Positions 5,343-5,518 of a DNA stretch of 5,518 nucleotides are shown here, piece after piece; within the stretch, counting starts at the first letter, position 1; each line of letters starts with the position of its first letter. A program made the position numbers and the translations under genes. The notes under the pieces are model-generated. The model made no database searches, was not told the origin of the DNA, and was given only the letters and a program-made list of their open reading frames with translations. The stretch comes from an uncultured Erysipelotrichaceae bacterium. Lineage in GTDB: Bacteria; Bacillota_I; Bacilli_A; Erysipelotrichales; Erysipelotrichaceae. The stretch is taken from contig CAMOOA010000087.1 in assembly GCA_946621045.1 (NCBI GenBank), forward strand, positions 1 to 5,518, written 5' to 3'.

Positions 5343-5518
5343 TTATACCGAAACAGTACCTGATGGGTATAATGCCCGGAATGGTACTGTTTTCACTTTT
5401 TGAAGGAATCGATAGTCTGTGACCCCTTCAAAGGCATTCGGTGATGCCTTACGCAGGATGTTTGCACTTCCGTTTACATCCGCATTCAATACGATGCCAT
5501 TCGCTGTGCGATACAGTC
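5343..5518 (-). CDS. tnpB: TnpB RNA-guided nuclease, C-terminal fragment
   Basis: The last 57 codons of a minus-strand gene that enters from beyond the window edge and stops at TAA (5345-5343). It reads LYRTANGIVLNADVNGSANI and then LRKASPNAFEGV, matching the C-terminal end of IS605/IS1341-type TnpB. The Asp in NADVNGSANI (codon 5480-5478) is the expected third RuvC catalytic Asp, and the NGSANI stretch after it is highly conserved. TnpB cuts DNA matching an element-encoded RNA and helps the element persist after excision. The remaining residues to the terminus (FLQKV, then a hydrophilic tail ending TVSV) are poorly conserved in the family, so no truncation is evident at this end. Rough full length would be 360-430 residues, most of it not seen. 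Confidence 0.85.
   Translation of the reverse strand, partial: LYRTANGIVLNADVNGSANILRKASPNAFEGVTDYRFLQKVKTVPFRALYPSGTVSV
5351..5392. repeat. Perfect 10-bp inverted repeat over the tnpB 3' end
   Basis: AAACAGTACC (5351-5360) is the exact inverse of GGTACTGTTT (5383-5392), with GGG/CCC (5365-5367 with 5375-5377) able to pair inside the 22-base loop. Both arms lie in tnpB codons. On the plus strand the 3' arm runs into TTTTCACTTTTT, so it might also end transcription coming from the HD nucleotidase gene. On the minus strand no T run follows, so there it is more likely part of the RNA scaffold. Confidence 0.55.

Larger units (their letters stand above)
5165..5400 (-). ncRNA. Putative omega RNA (right-end RNA) of TnpB
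   Basis: In characterised TnpB systems such as ISDra2, the guide RNA scaffold overlaps the 3' end of tnpB and runs to the right end, with the guide read from flanking DNA just beyond. Here the minus strand downstream of the tnpB stop holds, in order, hairpins at 5337-5303, 5267-5248, 5245-5228 and 5214-5173, with a further perfect stem at 5392-5351 across the end of tnpB. The segment TCTCAGAAGCC (minus strand, about 5225-5215) just before the last hairpin resembles a motif I recall at other TnpB right ends. Both RNA ends are approximate; the 5' end is drawn only to include the overlapping stem. Confidence 0.5.
5165..5518 (-). mobile_element. Right part of an IS200/IS605-type tnpB element
   Basis: The 3' end of a minus-strand tnpB is followed by a structured non-coding tail ending in a subterminal hairpin (5173-5214) and then AATTCAC, with the last bases at 5165-5169. 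Elements of this family end in such imperfect hairpins, have no terminal inverted repeats and make no target duplication, and many right ends finish in TTCA or a similar tetramer. The boundary is therefore put at about 5165, with an error of a few bases. The left end lies beyond 5518, so whether a tnpA is present (IS605-like) or absent (IS1341-like) cannot be seen. Confidence 0.72.

Noticed and set aside
5368..5373. Perfect TATAAT on the plus strand, inside tnpB
   Set aside because: It lies in the loop of the 10-bp inverted repeat and has no acceptable -35 at 16-18 bases. No plus-strand gene follows within the window. Chance is likely, though an antisense promoter cannot be ruled out.

Overview
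The window reads as an ordinary chromosomal stretch of a Bacillota (Firmicutes) bacterium of roughly even base composition. This is inferred from Gram-positive-style Shine-Dalgarno sites, protein sequences that look clostridial or erysipelotrichial, and gene types common in those groups. No ribosomal RNA or other taxonomic marker is present, so the assignment is loose.

Layout, left to right. (1) At the left edge is the last few bases of something upstream, followed at once by a strong rho-independent terminator (20-48). (2) Two overlapping plus-strand genes (78-1823 and 1816-3627) encode the halves of a heterodimeric ABC exporter of the BmrCD/LmrCD/TM287-288 type. The first half carries a degenerate ATPase site (Asp for the catalytic Glu, Gln for the switch His). 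The second has a canonical Walker B and switch His but a deviant LSQGQ signature. Together they would form one active and one degenerate nucleotide site. (3) After a 52-bp convergent gap, a minus-strand nucleoside phosphorylase (3680-4459) faces the exporter. (4) A 121-bp divergent promoter region (4460-4580) separates it from a plus-strand HD-domain nucleotidase of the YfbR/HDDC2 type (4581-5168). These two proteins could act in sequence: nucleoside monophosphate to nucleoside, then nucleoside to free base plus sugar 1-phosphate.

(5) The right end (about 5165-5518) is the right part of an IS200/IS605-family (or tnpB-only, IS1341-like) element in the minus orientation. It holds the last 57 codons of a TnpB RNA-guided nuclease, including the third RuvC motif, cut by the window edge. 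Behind the tnpB stop lie about 175 bp packed with hairpins, the last being a bulged subterminal hairpin like those at right ends of this family. By analogy with characterised TnpB systems, this stretch probably specifies the omega (right-end) RNA. The apparent right end of the element coincides with the stop codon of the HD-nucleotidase gene, so the RNA's guide segment would be copied from the antisense strand of that gene's 3' end. This is the most interesting part of the window. The left end of the element, any tnpA, and most of TnpB lie outside it.
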